From contig NZ_CAJZCE010000012.1 in assembly GCF_914768025.1 (NCBI RefSeq), positions 1-64,000 on the forward strand: a stretch of DNA of 64,000 nt. The letters are read 5' to 3'. Position 1 is the stretch's first letter; each line of letters begins with the position of its first letter. The DNA is from Snodgrassella gandavensis. Lineage in GTDB: Bacteria > Pseudomonadota > Gammaproteobacteria > Burkholderiales > Neisseriaceae. A model generated the notes under the pieces. The model worked only from the letters and a program-made list of their open reading frames with translations, did no database searches and was not told the DNA's origin. The position numbers and the translations under genes are program-made. This document shows positions 10,331 through 19,000 of the stretch, piece by piece.

Positions 10331-10873
10331 ATGAAGTGGATAAAAACATTAATGAAAACGGCAACGGTATGCCTGTGTGCCAATTTCATTTTGATTACGC
10401 CAGTAATGGCAGCGCCTGACGAGGGTCTGGATAACGCTGCACTGGAACGTTTGATTCGTGAGCGGACTGCTGCTACGCCGGCTGTGCGTACGGGTGATGA
10501 CGCCAGTGACCTGATTATGAACGCGATGGGTTTGCTGGGCGTAGCTTATCATTTTGGTGGAAATTCACCCACTAGCGGGCTGGATTGCAGTGGTTTTATG
10601 CAATATATTTTCCGGAGGAGTATGGGCGTTACGTTGCCGCGCAGCTCTCGTCAGATGGCTACGGTAGGTGAGGCAGTCAGCCGGGCTGGTTTGCAGCCGG
10701 GTGATCTGGTGTTTTTCAGCCCTGGTCGTGGTGGAATTTCACATGTGGGTATGTATATTGGTAATGGCCGGATGATTCATGCACCACGTACGGGCAAGAA
10801 TATTGAAATTACCAGTATTGAACAGGGATACTGGGCTCGTGCTTTTGTGACGGCGCGCAGGGTGAAACATTGA
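10331..10873 (+). CDS. C40 family (NlpC/P60) peptidase, secreted
   Basis: GLDCSGFMQYIF catalytic Cys, HVGMYIGNGRMIHAP; signal peptide. Confidence 0.93.
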   Translation: MKWIKTLMKTATVCLCANFILITPVMAAPDEGLDNAALERLIRERTAATPAVRTGDDASDLIMNAMGLLGVAYHFGGNSPTSGLDCSGFMQYIFRRSMGVTLPRSSRQMATVGEAVSRAGLQPGDLVFFSPGRGGISHVGMYIGNGRMIHAPRTGKNIEITSIEQGYWARAFVTARRVKH

Positions 10874-11088
10874 TGAAGCCTTTACCTCCGATGCCCAGAT
10901 GGGTGGATGATGCGGGTAATGTTGTCTCTTGCACTGAAAAAATTAAGGTGATGCAGCAGAATATGCAGGAGATTTACGAGCTGGCACAGGAAGCCTTTGA
11001 AGACGGGTTGCTGATGGGGTGTCAGGAAAAGCAGTTGCGTGCTTATCTGGCCGAGCTGATGGCCACGTTGGAAAACCCTTATCAGTAA
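10870..11088 (+). CDS. hypothetical protein, 72 aa, translationally coupled to the NlpC/P60 gene
   Basis: ATGA overlap with upstream stop; no rival ORF on the same strand. Confidence 0.65.
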   Translation: MMKPLPPMPRWVDDAGNVVSCTEKIKVMQQNMQEIYELAQEAFEDGLLMGCQEKQLRAYLAELMATLENPYQ

Positions 11089-11397
11089 TAGGCATTGCAT
11101 TGATAAGGGGTTGGGTATTTTCTGAGTCTAAACCGAGTATAGGGCTGCAATATTGATATTGCAGCAGGCTTCGTCTGCGCAGGATTTTTGTTTAATACCA
11201 TTGTGGTGTGCAATTTAGGTTGTACATTACAACGGGTTTTTGTTGTCTGTATTCTCTGGCTTGCACAGATTTTTGCTATTTGTTCAGATAAGGCTGGTAG
11301 TCGGCTATGGATATCTGTACTACTGCATTTTATGTAATCAATAATAACGCCCATCTTTCTGGATGGGCGCAGTTGTTTGCAGTAGATAGTGGTTTTT

Positions 11398-11922
11398 TTA
11401 AAACAGATTATCTAAGGGTTTGCCGTTAGTATCATTGGCTGCCGGTTTTGGTTTTGCTGCTGGTGCTGTGGCGGCAGGTGTGTTTGGATTGCTGTCTCTG
11501 TCGGTGTCTGCCGGTACATTGGTTGGTACCAGTTGCTGTATTTCCTCTGCATCTGGTGTTGCTGTGGGTTTTGTGCTGTTTCTAGCAGATGTTGCATCGG
11601 TAGCTGGTGCAGAGGCAGCGTTCATGTCTTCGCTGTCCAAGGTGGCTGTAACGGCCGGATTGGGAATAAATATTGGTGACTGGACGCTGTTGTTTGCGCC
11701 CGGTGCGCCTGTTGGTGTCAGTATTTCGAAGCTGGTCTGTGAAGCATAGCTGGTGGTTTCTGGTGCGGTATTCAGAACCCGCCAAGCGTGGAAGACAAAC
11801 CAGACTACAACAATGGCCAGAATCAGAAACAGGCTTAGCAGGATTTTACTGAAGGTACTCAGACCAGCTTTGACCGCGATTTTTTTGTTTTTTGTTTTGG
11901 GGGCGGTGGATTTAGTGCTCAT
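11398..11922 (-). CDS. hypothetical single-pass membrane protein with Pro/Ala/Thr-rich tail
   Basis: Hydrophobic segment ILLSLFLILAIVVVWFVFHAW followed by low-complexity region. Confidence 0.65.
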   Translation of the reverse strand: MSTKSTAPKTKNKKIAVKAGLSTFSKILLSLFLILAIVVVWFVFHAWRVLNTAPETTSYASQTSFEILTPTGAPGANNSVQSPIFIPNPAVTATLDSEDMNAASAPATDATSARNSTKPTATPDAEEIQQLVPTNVPADTDRDSNPNTPAATAPAAKPKPAANDTNGKPLDNLF

Positions 11923-12063
11923 GATTTGCTCATCCTTTTGGGGATATAGTCTTGTATAAGGCGGCTATTATACGCAAATTTTCGTTTACGCTTATCAGAT
12001 GCTGGCTGTTTGTTGCTGCTACAGTCTGCTGTGTATGATTTTGTTGCAGCAGACTGTCGGGTA

Positions 12064-12690
12064 TCAAGGAGTTACCTGTGTGCTGTTTGGGGTGCTTTCA
12101 AAGGTCTGGTACAGGGTAACCACTTTCTGTACTCCTGATGTTGTACTAATGGCGGTTGTAGCTGCCTGCTGCTCAGCTGGTGTCAAAATGCCCATTACGT
12201 AGGTTACGCCATTATAGGTAACCACTTTGACATGCTTCGGAAATACGCCCTTTGCGTTCAGTAGGTTGGAACGGATTTTTGAAGTAATCCACGTATCATC
12301 GGTAACATGATTCAATTTACGGCTTTGGCTAGCTATATCAATGTAGTTATAAATTTTTTGCGCTGCCGGCTGTGCTTGGGCTACGCGTTCGACCAGATTT
12401 TTATCGTTTTCATTGGCAACCAGACCAAGCAGCAGGATTTGCCGGTTGTAGCTGATAACTGACAATGTAGGCTGGAATTTGCTTTGCTGTGCCTGACTGT
12501 TTAGATAGGACATAGCGCCATCAAGGATGCGTACTTCCATTATTTTGTCATCGGTTTGTGCGCCGGTAGTACGCCGGTCGATAGCGGAAAGAGTACCAAC
12601 AGTGGCACCGCCAACGAGAACAGCAGGGCATCCGGTTAGAGTGGTGGTCAGACACAGCCCAAGTGCTAGGGCAGAAAAGTATTTTTTCAT
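12064..12690 (-). CDS. dolP: BON domain lipoprotein (DolP/YraP-like)
   Basis: Lipobox LTTTLTGC; two BON-like repeats; next to SIS-domain gene and rsmI as in the E. coli yraL-diaA-dolP region. Confidence 0.85.
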   Translation of the reverse strand: MKKYFSALALGLCLTTTLTGCPAVLVGGATVGTLSAIDRRTTGAQTDDKIMEVRILDGAMSYLNSQAQQSKFQPTLSVISYNRQILLLGLVANENDKNLVERVAQAQPAAQKIYNYIDIASQSRKLNHVTDDTWITSKIRSNLLNAKGVFPKHVKVVTYNGVTYVMGILTPAEQQAATTAISTTSGVQKVVTLYQTFESTPNSTQVTP

Positions 12691-12721
12691 GAGATACACC
12701 TGTAAATTGAGTTGTTGTTGG

Positions 12722-13345
12722 TTATAAACCACCCAGCAATAAGTGGTCAATCTGTGCGCACAGAGCGTGAATGGTTACCTGATGCGCTTCCAGTACGCGC
12801 AGGGGATGGTCACCGGGTACATTCAGCCAGAGGTCGTCATCGCGTAACAGACTGGCCACTTCCCCACCGCTTCCACCGGTGATGGCCAGTACGCGCATAT
12901 CGCGTTCGTGTGCGGTTTTAATTGCATTAACCAGATTGATACTCTGGCCATCTGCGGATAGGACACAGAGCATATCATGTTGTTTGCCTAGTGCATGAAT
13001 CTGCTTGGCAAACAGGTTGTTGGGCTCGCTGTTGGTTAATGCGCTGAGTACGGAGGGATTATTGCACAGGGATAATGCAGCCAGTGCCATGCGTTCCTGT
13101 TGCAGGCGGGTAACCATGTAGGCTGCCAATGTATTGGCCAGAGATGCATAGGCGCCATTGCCGGCAATAAGCAGTTTGCCATCACTCATCAAGGCCATCA
13201 GGATTCCCTGGGCAACTTCGGCAATTGGTTCTGCCAGTAAATCTGCGCATTCGTTCAGAAGCTGGGCGCTATCGGCAAAATGTTGATGGACGGAGATGGA
13301 TTCTGTCATATAAATTAAAGTGTTAATTAATGCGGATGCAGGCAA
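12722..13345 (-). CDS. SIS domain protein, phosphoheptose isomerase-like (DiaA/GmhA family)
   Basis: LLIAGNGAYASLANTLAAYMVTRL and VLSADGQSINLVNAI SIS signature; between rsmI and dolP. Confidence 0.85.
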   Translation of the reverse strand: MPASALINTLIYMTESISVHQHFADSAQLLNECADLLAEPIAEVAQGILMALMSDGKLLIAGNGAYASLANTLAAYMVTRLQQERMALAALSLCNNPSVLSALTNSEPNNLFAKQIHALGKQHDMLCVLSADGQSINLVNAIKTAHERDMRVLAITGGSGGEVASLLRDDDLWLNVPGDHPLRVLEAHQVTIHALCAQIDHLLLGGL

Positions 13346-13569
13346 TGTGCTTTGTGTTCTGGTTCATATTACACAGTGCCAGAGCAATATGCCGGGTTTC
13401 AGGCAGTTTGGCTACTGAAGCAGTATCTGGTCTGTGTATGGGCATAGCTGTTATGCATTAATACTGGAACACCGTGACATCGTGGTATAGTAATAACTTC
13501 AGGCTGTCTGCTGCTAAGTTGTCAGTTTGAAACCTTATATTAAAATTGAACCAGATTACGGATTGATGA

Positions 13570-14448
13570 ATGCAAGCCCATTATCAGAAAGCTGTTGCCA
13601 GCATTGTACCGCAAACCCTTTATGTAGTGGCTACTCCGATAGGTAATCTGGCTGATCTGAGTTTTCGTGCTCTTGCAATACTGTCTCGCGCTGATTTAAT
13701 TTGTGCGGAGGATACGCGGGTAACTCAGCAATTACTGCGCGCTTATGGTCTTTCGGCACGACTGATTAGTGTGCGTGAACAGAACGAGCAAAGTATGGCG
13801 GAACGGATCATTGCTGCTCTGGCTGCTGGGCAGGTAGTGGCGCAGGTTTCTGATGCTGGTACGCCGGCTGTTTGTGATCCCGGCGCGCGGCTGGTAACGC
13901 GAGTGCGCGAGGCTGGTTATCAGGTATTACCGGTAGCTGGGCCCAGTGCAGTGATGACGGCTTTGAGTGTGGCTGGGGTAACACAGTCGGATTTTTACTT
14001 TGCCGGTTTTTTACCGGCAAAAAGTGGTGAACGGCAGCAGCGCCTACAGGATTGGCAGGAGGTATCCTATCCCGTGGTGATGTTTGAAACACCGCACCGG
14101 ATTACTGATACGCTGGCACAAATGGCATTATTGTATCCTCAGCGCAGTCTGATGCTAGCACGTGAAATCAGTAAAACCCATGAAACCTATTTATGTGGGA
14201 CAGTGGCGCAGATTCAGACAATTTTGCATGAGGATGCTAATCAGAAACGCGGTGAAATGGTACTGGTGCTACATCCGGCACTAATAGAAAAAAATGCTGA
14301 TTTATCGTCTGAGGCTATTCGTGTGATGCAGATTCTGGCGCAGGAGCTGCCCACCAAGCAGGCTGCTGTACTAGCGGCACAGATTAGTGGCGAAAATAAA
14401 AAGGCTTTGTATGACTGGGCAATTGCTGCTAAAAAATTGTCAGAATGA
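13570..14448 (+). CDS. rsmI: 16S rRNA (cytidine1402-2'-O)-methyltransferase
   Basis: LYVVATPIGNLADLSFRAL, CAEDTRVTQQLL, VSDAGTPAVCDPG motifs. Confidence 0.96.
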   Translation: MQAHYQKAVASIVPQTLYVVATPIGNLADLSFRALAILSRADLICAEDTRVTQQLLRAYGLSARLISVREQNEQSMAERIIAALAAGQVVAQVSDAGTPAVCDPGARLVTRVREAGYQVLPVAGPSAVMTALSVAGVTQSDFYFAGFLPAKSGERQQRLQDWQEVSYPVVMFETPHRITDTLAQMALLYPQRSLMLAREISKTHETYLCGTVAQIQTILHEDANQKRGEMVLVLHPALIEKNADLSSEAIRVMQILAQELPTKQAAVLAAQISGENKKALYDWAIAAKKLSE

Positions 14449-14596
14449 ACACAATTATTTGGGCATGTTAAAATAGTCTATGCTTGATGCTATTTTACAC
14501 AATGCCAAGCATTGTTTATGATATTGTCTGAATTGGCTGTTGCCGCCGCTGTTGCGCTGGCTCCCCTCTGAATATTGCATTGATTTAAGGTAAACC

Positions 14597-15526
14597 GTGA
14601 TGTTGAAAAAAAACGTGATTCGTTCCGGCTGGTGTTTGCTGGTGCTGGCATTAAGTGCCTGTACTCTTTTCAAACAACCGGCAGCACCGACAGAAACGGG
14701 CAGCAGCGAAGCTGGTACTGCTGCTACCACTGCCGATAATCCATATGGTTCCGCTCCCTATACTCCACCGGCAAATACTACTCCGGCCTATACACCCAAT
14801 GCTGGTATGTCCACTGGTTATGTAGGCAATTATTCGCCGGTAGATATTAATGCCGCTACGCATACAGTACAGCGTGGTGATACGGTATTTAACATTTCAA
14901 AACGTTACCAGATTACTCAGGATAATTTGCGTTCATGGAACAATATAATTGATAACAATATCAAGCTGGGACAGGTATTGCGGGTAAAACCGGCTGGTTA
15001 TGTAGCACCGGCTGGCAGCAGAAACACAACAACTACTGTGACTACTCCGGTAAGTACACCGAATGTGAGCACAACTACCAGCACCACCACGACAACTACG
15101 CCATCTAGCTCTACTACAGTATCAACCAGTAAAACTGTTAGCACTGGCGGTGTGCGCAGTGTAAGCGGTATTGAATGGCAGCGTCCAACTGCGGGCAGTA
15201 TTTTGCAAAGCTATGGTGGTAGTAGTAAAGGGATTGATTATGGCGGCAGTGCCGGCCAGTCGGTAGTGGCTGCGGCCTCCGGTAAGGTGGTATATGCCGG
15301 TAATGGTTTGCGCGGTTATGGTAATCTGATTATTGTGCAGCATAATCAGACTTATCTGACGGCTTATGGTAATAATCAGAGTATTCTGGTGAAAGAAGGC
15401 CAGCAGGTAAAACGTGGCCAGCAGATTGCCACTATGGGTAATACTGATGCCAAACGTACTCAATTGCATTTTGAATTGCGTGAGAATGGTCAGCCACAAG
15501 ACCCGAGTCGTTTCCTGCCAATGTAA
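14597..15526 (+). CDS. nlpD: LysM + M23 peptidase domain lipoprotein (NlpD-like)
   Basis: Lipobox LALSAC, LysM HTVQRGDTVFNISKRY, M23/LytM GKVVYAGNGLRGYGNLIIVQHN; T/S-rich linker. Confidence 0.92.
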   Translation: MMLKKNVIRSGWCLLVLALSACTLFKQPAAPTETGSSEAGTAATTADNPYGSAPYTPPANTTPAYTPNAGMSTGYVGNYSPVDINAATHTVQRGDTVFNISKRYQITQDNLRSWNNIIDNNIKLGQVLRVKPAGYVAPAGSRNTTTTVTTPVSTPNVSTTTSTTTTTTPSSSTTVSTSKTVSTGGVRSVSGIEWQRPTAGSILQSYGGSSKGIDYGGSAGQSVVAAASGKVVYAGNGLRGYGNLIIVQHNQTYLTAYGNNQSILVKEGQQVKRGQQIATMGNTDAKRTQLHFELRENGQPQDPSRFLPM

Positions 15527-15562
15527 GTATCTGGTTGCTAAATAATTCTGTTTGTTGTAACA

Positions 15563-15608
15563 GGCACCGGTCACTGAATACTGTATCAGCGACCGGTGCC
15601 GTTTTATT
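15563..15608 (+). terminator. rho-independent terminator after nlpD
   Basis: GGCACCGGTC...GACCGGTGCC stem followed by GTTTTATT. Confidence 0.85.
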
Positions 15609-15693
15609 GTAAACCTGTTTATCTTGTTGAAGTGACGTAATAAATAGGTGTAATTTTTATAACATAAATTACTTGCTGGAACAAAATGGTGAA

Positions 15694-16242
15694 TTATTGG
15701 CGTATAAATTGTTCCGCAGATTGTACTTTGGCAAAAGTGGTGAGTGCTGCTAGAAAGCTGTTGTGAACATCTGATGCTTTGGTAAGTGTGCCATTGAATT
15801 CTAGATCACGGGTGGTACAACCATCTGCAATCAAAATGGGGTGATAACCAAGTTCTGTCGCGCAACGGGTAGTGGAGTCAATGCACATATGCGTCATCAT
15901 GCCACAGATAACCAATTGTTCGATGCTCTGCTGCTGAAGCTGTTGATGCAGATCTGTTTGCCAGAAGCTGTTAGGGTGATTTTTAAGAATGATAAATTCG
16001 TTTTGGCTGGCTAGGGGCAGTAATTGCGAATGTAAGGCCACACCGTGGCTTTCAGGCAGGAAAAAGGTTGCGTTTTTTCTGATATTGATATGCTGGATAT
16101 AAAAAACAGGTAGCTGGTGCTGGCGAAAATGTTCACGCAGTTTTAATATTTTTTCTAATGCTTTTTGTGGCTGATACAGCTCCATTTTACCTTGTTCAAA
16201 GTAGTCGTTTTGTACATCAATGATTATCAATGACTGTTTCAT
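15694..16242 (-). CDS. isochorismatase-family cysteine hydrolase
   Basis: SLIIIDVQNDYFEQGKM, VICGMMTHMCIDSTTRCATELGY. Confidence 0.93.
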   Translation of the reverse strand: MKQSLIIIDVQNDYFEQGKMELYQPQKALEKILKLREHFRQHQLPVFYIQHINIRKNATFFLPESHGVALHSQLLPLASQNEFIILKNHPNSFWQTDLHQQLQQQSIEQLVICGMMTHMCIDSTTRCATELGYHPILIADGCTTRDLEFNGTLTKASDVHNSFLAALTTFAKVQSAEQFIRQ

Positions 16243-16347
16243 TATATTTTTTCGGTTGTTTTTGGTGATTCCATTATGCGCTGCTATGGCTTTTGACGGA
16301 ACAGGCTGATGAAAACAGTCAATACTATTTATTTTCAGGATGAAAGT

Positions 16348-16740
16348 ATGGATAAAAAGGACAGGGCAATTCTGGATTTGCTGAAAAGCAATAGCCGTTT
16401 ATCGTGGAAAGAAATTGGTGAAAAGGTTTTTCTCAGCGGGCAGGCGGTAGGTTTGCGGGTACAGAATCTGGTAGATAGCGGGGTGATTGAGCGTTTTACT
16501 GTGGCCGAACATTATCCGTCTGAGCAATTTATAACGATTTACATGGATAACAGCCAGTTTGCTGAATTTGAACAGCTGGTAAGTAGTTTTGCTGCGGTAC
16601 AGGCCATTTATAAAATTACCGGTGATGGCTGTTATTTTATCCATGCAACTTTCGCGGCGCAGGAGTTGGAACAATTTTTGCAACAGATTACGCTTTATGC
16701 TCGCTATAAGGTGAACCACAGTCTGCGCAGGCTACTTTAG
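16348..16740 (+). CDS. Lrp/AsnC family transcriptional regulator
   Basis: MDKKDRAILDLLKSNSRLSWKEIGEKVFLSGQAVGLRVQNLVDSGVI HTH; divergent from cysteine hydrolase. Confidence 0.9.
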   Translation: MDKKDRAILDLLKSNSRLSWKEIGEKVFLSGQAVGLRVQNLVDSGVIERFTVAEHYPSEQFITIYMDNSQFAEFEQLVSSFAAVQAIYKITGDGCYFIHATFAAQELEQFLQQITLYARYKVNHSLRRLL

Positions 16741-16763
16741 GCTGATAAAGCTGGAATGCTGGT

Positions 16764-17339
16764 TTACGGCCGATTGCAGATTGTCAGTATGGTGCTTTCT
16801 GTCAGACACAGGTTATGCGCAAAATGCAGGCTGTTGTGTATCAGGCCCTTATCTTCTTCACACAGGGTTTCCGTTTCAATAATCAGCATCTGTTCGGGGC
16901 GGCTGGCGTGCAGGCTCATGCGCATCTGTGCCTGAGTAAACGGCAGATTATGTTTTTGCGCAAAACTGCGGGCACGGCTATTGGCGGTTTTCAGCATCGG
17001 AATCAGAGTAATGTCGAGATGGAAAATTCTAACCCCCATCACTAGTATGCGTGCAGCAAACCAGTCTGCTTCTTCACTGATGATATCTGGGGTAGGCTGG
17101 TCAAAACCAAGCCGTTGTGCGGCAATTAACATGGCCACCAGACGCAGTTGTGGAATGAGTGCTTCGCTGAGCATAAATGTTGTCTGAAACTGTGGCTGTA
17201 GCTGGCACAGGTCACTGCGGTGCTGGTTGCCATCAACTATCATGTACCAGCGTTGAAGTTGTGGTACCGGTGCGGCTAATTGTTGTAATTGTTTCAATGA
17301 TGAAGCAGACATTTTGTTCTCCAGTATTTGTTTATACAT
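16764..17339 (-). CDS. unrecognised ~183-192 aa protein downstream of an aromatic attenuator
   Basis: Long ORF; RBS-like GGAG before an internal ATG at 17312 (MSASSLKQ) or AAGG before 17339; follows leader peptide and terminator. Confidence 0.75.
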   Translation of the reverse strand: MYKQILENKMSASSLKQLQQLAAPVPQLQRWYMIVDGNQHRSDLCQLQPQFQTTFMLSEALIPQLRLVAMLIAAQRLGFDQPTPDIISEEADWFAARILVMGVRIFHLDITLIPMLKTANSRARSFAQKHNLPFTQAQMRMSLHASRPEQMLIIETETLCEEDKGLIHNSLHFAHNLCLTESTILTICNRP

Positions 17340-17369
17340 TTTTAATGCCTTTTAGTTTGAGGCGTTTAG

Positions 17370-17408
17370 GGCAATAAAAAAACCGCCTCGGATTGGCCGG
17401 GCGGTTCA
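17370..17408 (-). terminator. attenuator terminator
   Basis: Minus-strand mRNA GAACCGCCCGGCCAATCCGAGGCGGTTTTTTTATTG: GC-rich stem plus U-run between leader ORF and structural gene. Confidence 0.85.
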
Positions 17409-17430
17409 CTTTTTATTTTGCTAACAGGTT

Positions 17431-17508
17431 TTAAATAAACGCAAAAAAGCACCGCACCGAGGTGTGGTACCAATAATAAGCAAAAGAGAAAGTGATTACG
17501 TTTTTCAT
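17431..17508 (-). CDS. putative leader peptide MKNVITFSFAYYWYHTSVRCFFAFI of an aromatic amino acid attenuator
   Basis: 25 codons with 9 aromatic residues (5 F, 3 Y, 1 W), YYWY run; between promoter and terminator. Confidence 0.7.
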   Translation of the reverse strand: MKNVITFSFAYYWYHTSVRCFFAFI

Positions 17509-17514
17509 TGTTAA

Positions 17515-17543
17515 ACCATAAAACATTCTGAGTGGAATGTCAA
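17515..17543 (-). promoter_or_regulatory. near-consensus sigma70 promoter for the leader
   Basis: TTGACA (17543-17538) - 17 nt - TATGGT (17520-17515). Confidence 0.75.
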
Positions 17544-18175
17544 GAATTATTTTCTGTACCCCAGCGAGCAATTAACTGATGCGGAATCCGCAGTTGATCC
17601 AGAATGCGAGCCACTACGAAATCTACCATATCTTCAATGCTTTTGGGGTGCTGATAGAAGCCTGATACTGGTGGCAGGATAGATACGCCTAAACGTGCCA
17701 GCTTAAGCATATTTTCCAGATGAATTGCTGATAATGGCGTTTCACGCGGCACGATAATCAGCGGACGGTTTTCTTTAATGGAAACATCGGCGGCGCGTTC
17801 AAGCAGATGGTCTGAAGTGCCGGCAGCAATGGCCGCCACGCAACCCATACTGGCCGGACAGATGATCATTGCATCAGCGGGGTTGGAGCCGGAGGCGGGC
17901 GGAGCAAACCATTCATCGCGGCCAAATACGGTAAGCATGGATGGGTCGACTGCGTATTCTGCACATAATGCTGCGGTACATTGTTTGGCATTGGTAGGTA
18001 AATGCCAGTTGATTTCCTGCTGGGCGACTATCTGGGCTGCCTGTGAATACAGTAGCCAGACTTTGATATTGGCCTGCAACAGGCAGGACAGCAGTCGTTT
18101 GGCGTAGGGCATGCCCGAAGCTCCGGTTAAAGCCAGAGTAACGGTTTTGATGGGATTGGCGCTAGGAAAAATCAT
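17540..18175 (-). CDS. ubiX: UbiX family flavin prenyltransferase
   Basis: VTLALTGASGMPYAKRLLSCL, IICPASMGCVAAIAAGTSDHLLERAADVSIKENRPLIIVPRETPLS. Confidence 0.95.
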   Translation of the reverse strand: MIFPSANPIKTVTLALTGASGMPYAKRLLSCLLQANIKVWLLYSQAAQIVAQQEINWHLPTNAKQCTAALCAEYAVDPSMLTVFGRDEWFAPPASGSNPADAMIICPASMGCVAAIAAGTSDHLLERAADVSIKENRPLIIVPRETPLSAIHLENMLKLARLGVSILPPVSGFYQHPKSIEDMVDFVVARILDQLRIPHQLIARWGTENNS

Positions 18176-18412
18176 AATAAAACTAGTGTGTGTCCAGATA
18201 TGCCTGTTATTATAGCGATTTTGTTTTCGATATAACATTTTGCATACGGCCGTTTTTATTCAGTTGAAAACAATTATCAGCCAATTGGGGCGCTATTGTC
18301 CTGATATTGCGACAGATTGATTAAGTTCAGACAGCCAGCAATGTTCTGTTGGAATAAAAATATTATTTGTCTGGATGATTGAAACCTAAATACGAATAAT
18401 GGAAATATAAAC

Positions 18413-18910
18413 ATGTTGTGGAAAAAAATAATGTGGTGGCCATGCCTGTACGCTAGCCTGTTGATGGGGTGCGCTCAGGTAACTCCCCATGTTGTAGAAG
18501 AGCGTAAATGCGATTCGAAGGCTGTAGCAAGGGCACTATTGCAGCCTAGCCAGTCTTCAGGTGAACTGGGCTTCCGCTGTGTGGCAGTGGCGAGAGATGT
18601 ACCGGTGCTCAAACCTGAACGTACAGCACTACCTGATGCCAGTCTGAGTATTAACCGGCCGGCAATTGAGGTGAGTAAGTGCTTGCACGATAAATTACAG
18701 TCTCGCTTTAATTTGCCACGGGAATTTTACAAAATCAGCTCTTATCCTAATGGCAGCCAGACTCTGGCACTGGTGAATCCGTTTACGCAGGTGGAAGGCT
18801 TGCAGATAGATGTGCTTAAAGCGGGTATGTCGCAAAGTATGGTCAATGTTTATTCTAATGGTACGACATTATCAGAGGCATGGAAGAAGTTTCCTGAGTT
18901 GTGTCGTTAG
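18413..18910 (+). CDS. hypothetical lipoprotein
   Basis: Lipobox LLMGC after hydrophobic segment. Confidence 0.7.
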   Translation: MLWKKIMWWPCLYASLLMGCAQVTPHVVEERKCDSKAVARALLQPSQSSGELGFRCVAVARDVPVLKPERTALPDASLSINRPAIEVSKCLHDKLQSRFNLPREFYKISSYPNGSQTLALVNPFTQVEGLQIDVLKAGMSQSMVNVYSNGTTLSEAWKKFPELCR

Positions 18911-18947
18911 GCAGTATTGTGCTTTGATGTGGCTGCAATAAGTGCAA

Positions 18948-18972
18948 TAAACCCCTCATTTCTGAGGGGCGT
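18948..18972. terminator. terminator-like hairpin
   Basis: ACCCCTCATTTCTGAGGGGC between converging genes. Confidence 0.6.
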
Positions 18973-19000
18973 GCTGTCAGGCTGCTATTAGTCTGTACGA

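Noticed and set aside
11082-11354. 90-codon minus-strand ORF in the intergenic region after the NlpC/P60 pair
   Set aside because: No RBS-like site or domain; overlaps the end of the 10870..11088 gene antisense; more likely noncoding.
15020-15125. ACT/ACC-rich stretch in nlpD as a contingency microsatellite
   Set aside because: Low-complexity T/S-rich linker with irregular codons, not a uniform tandem repeat.
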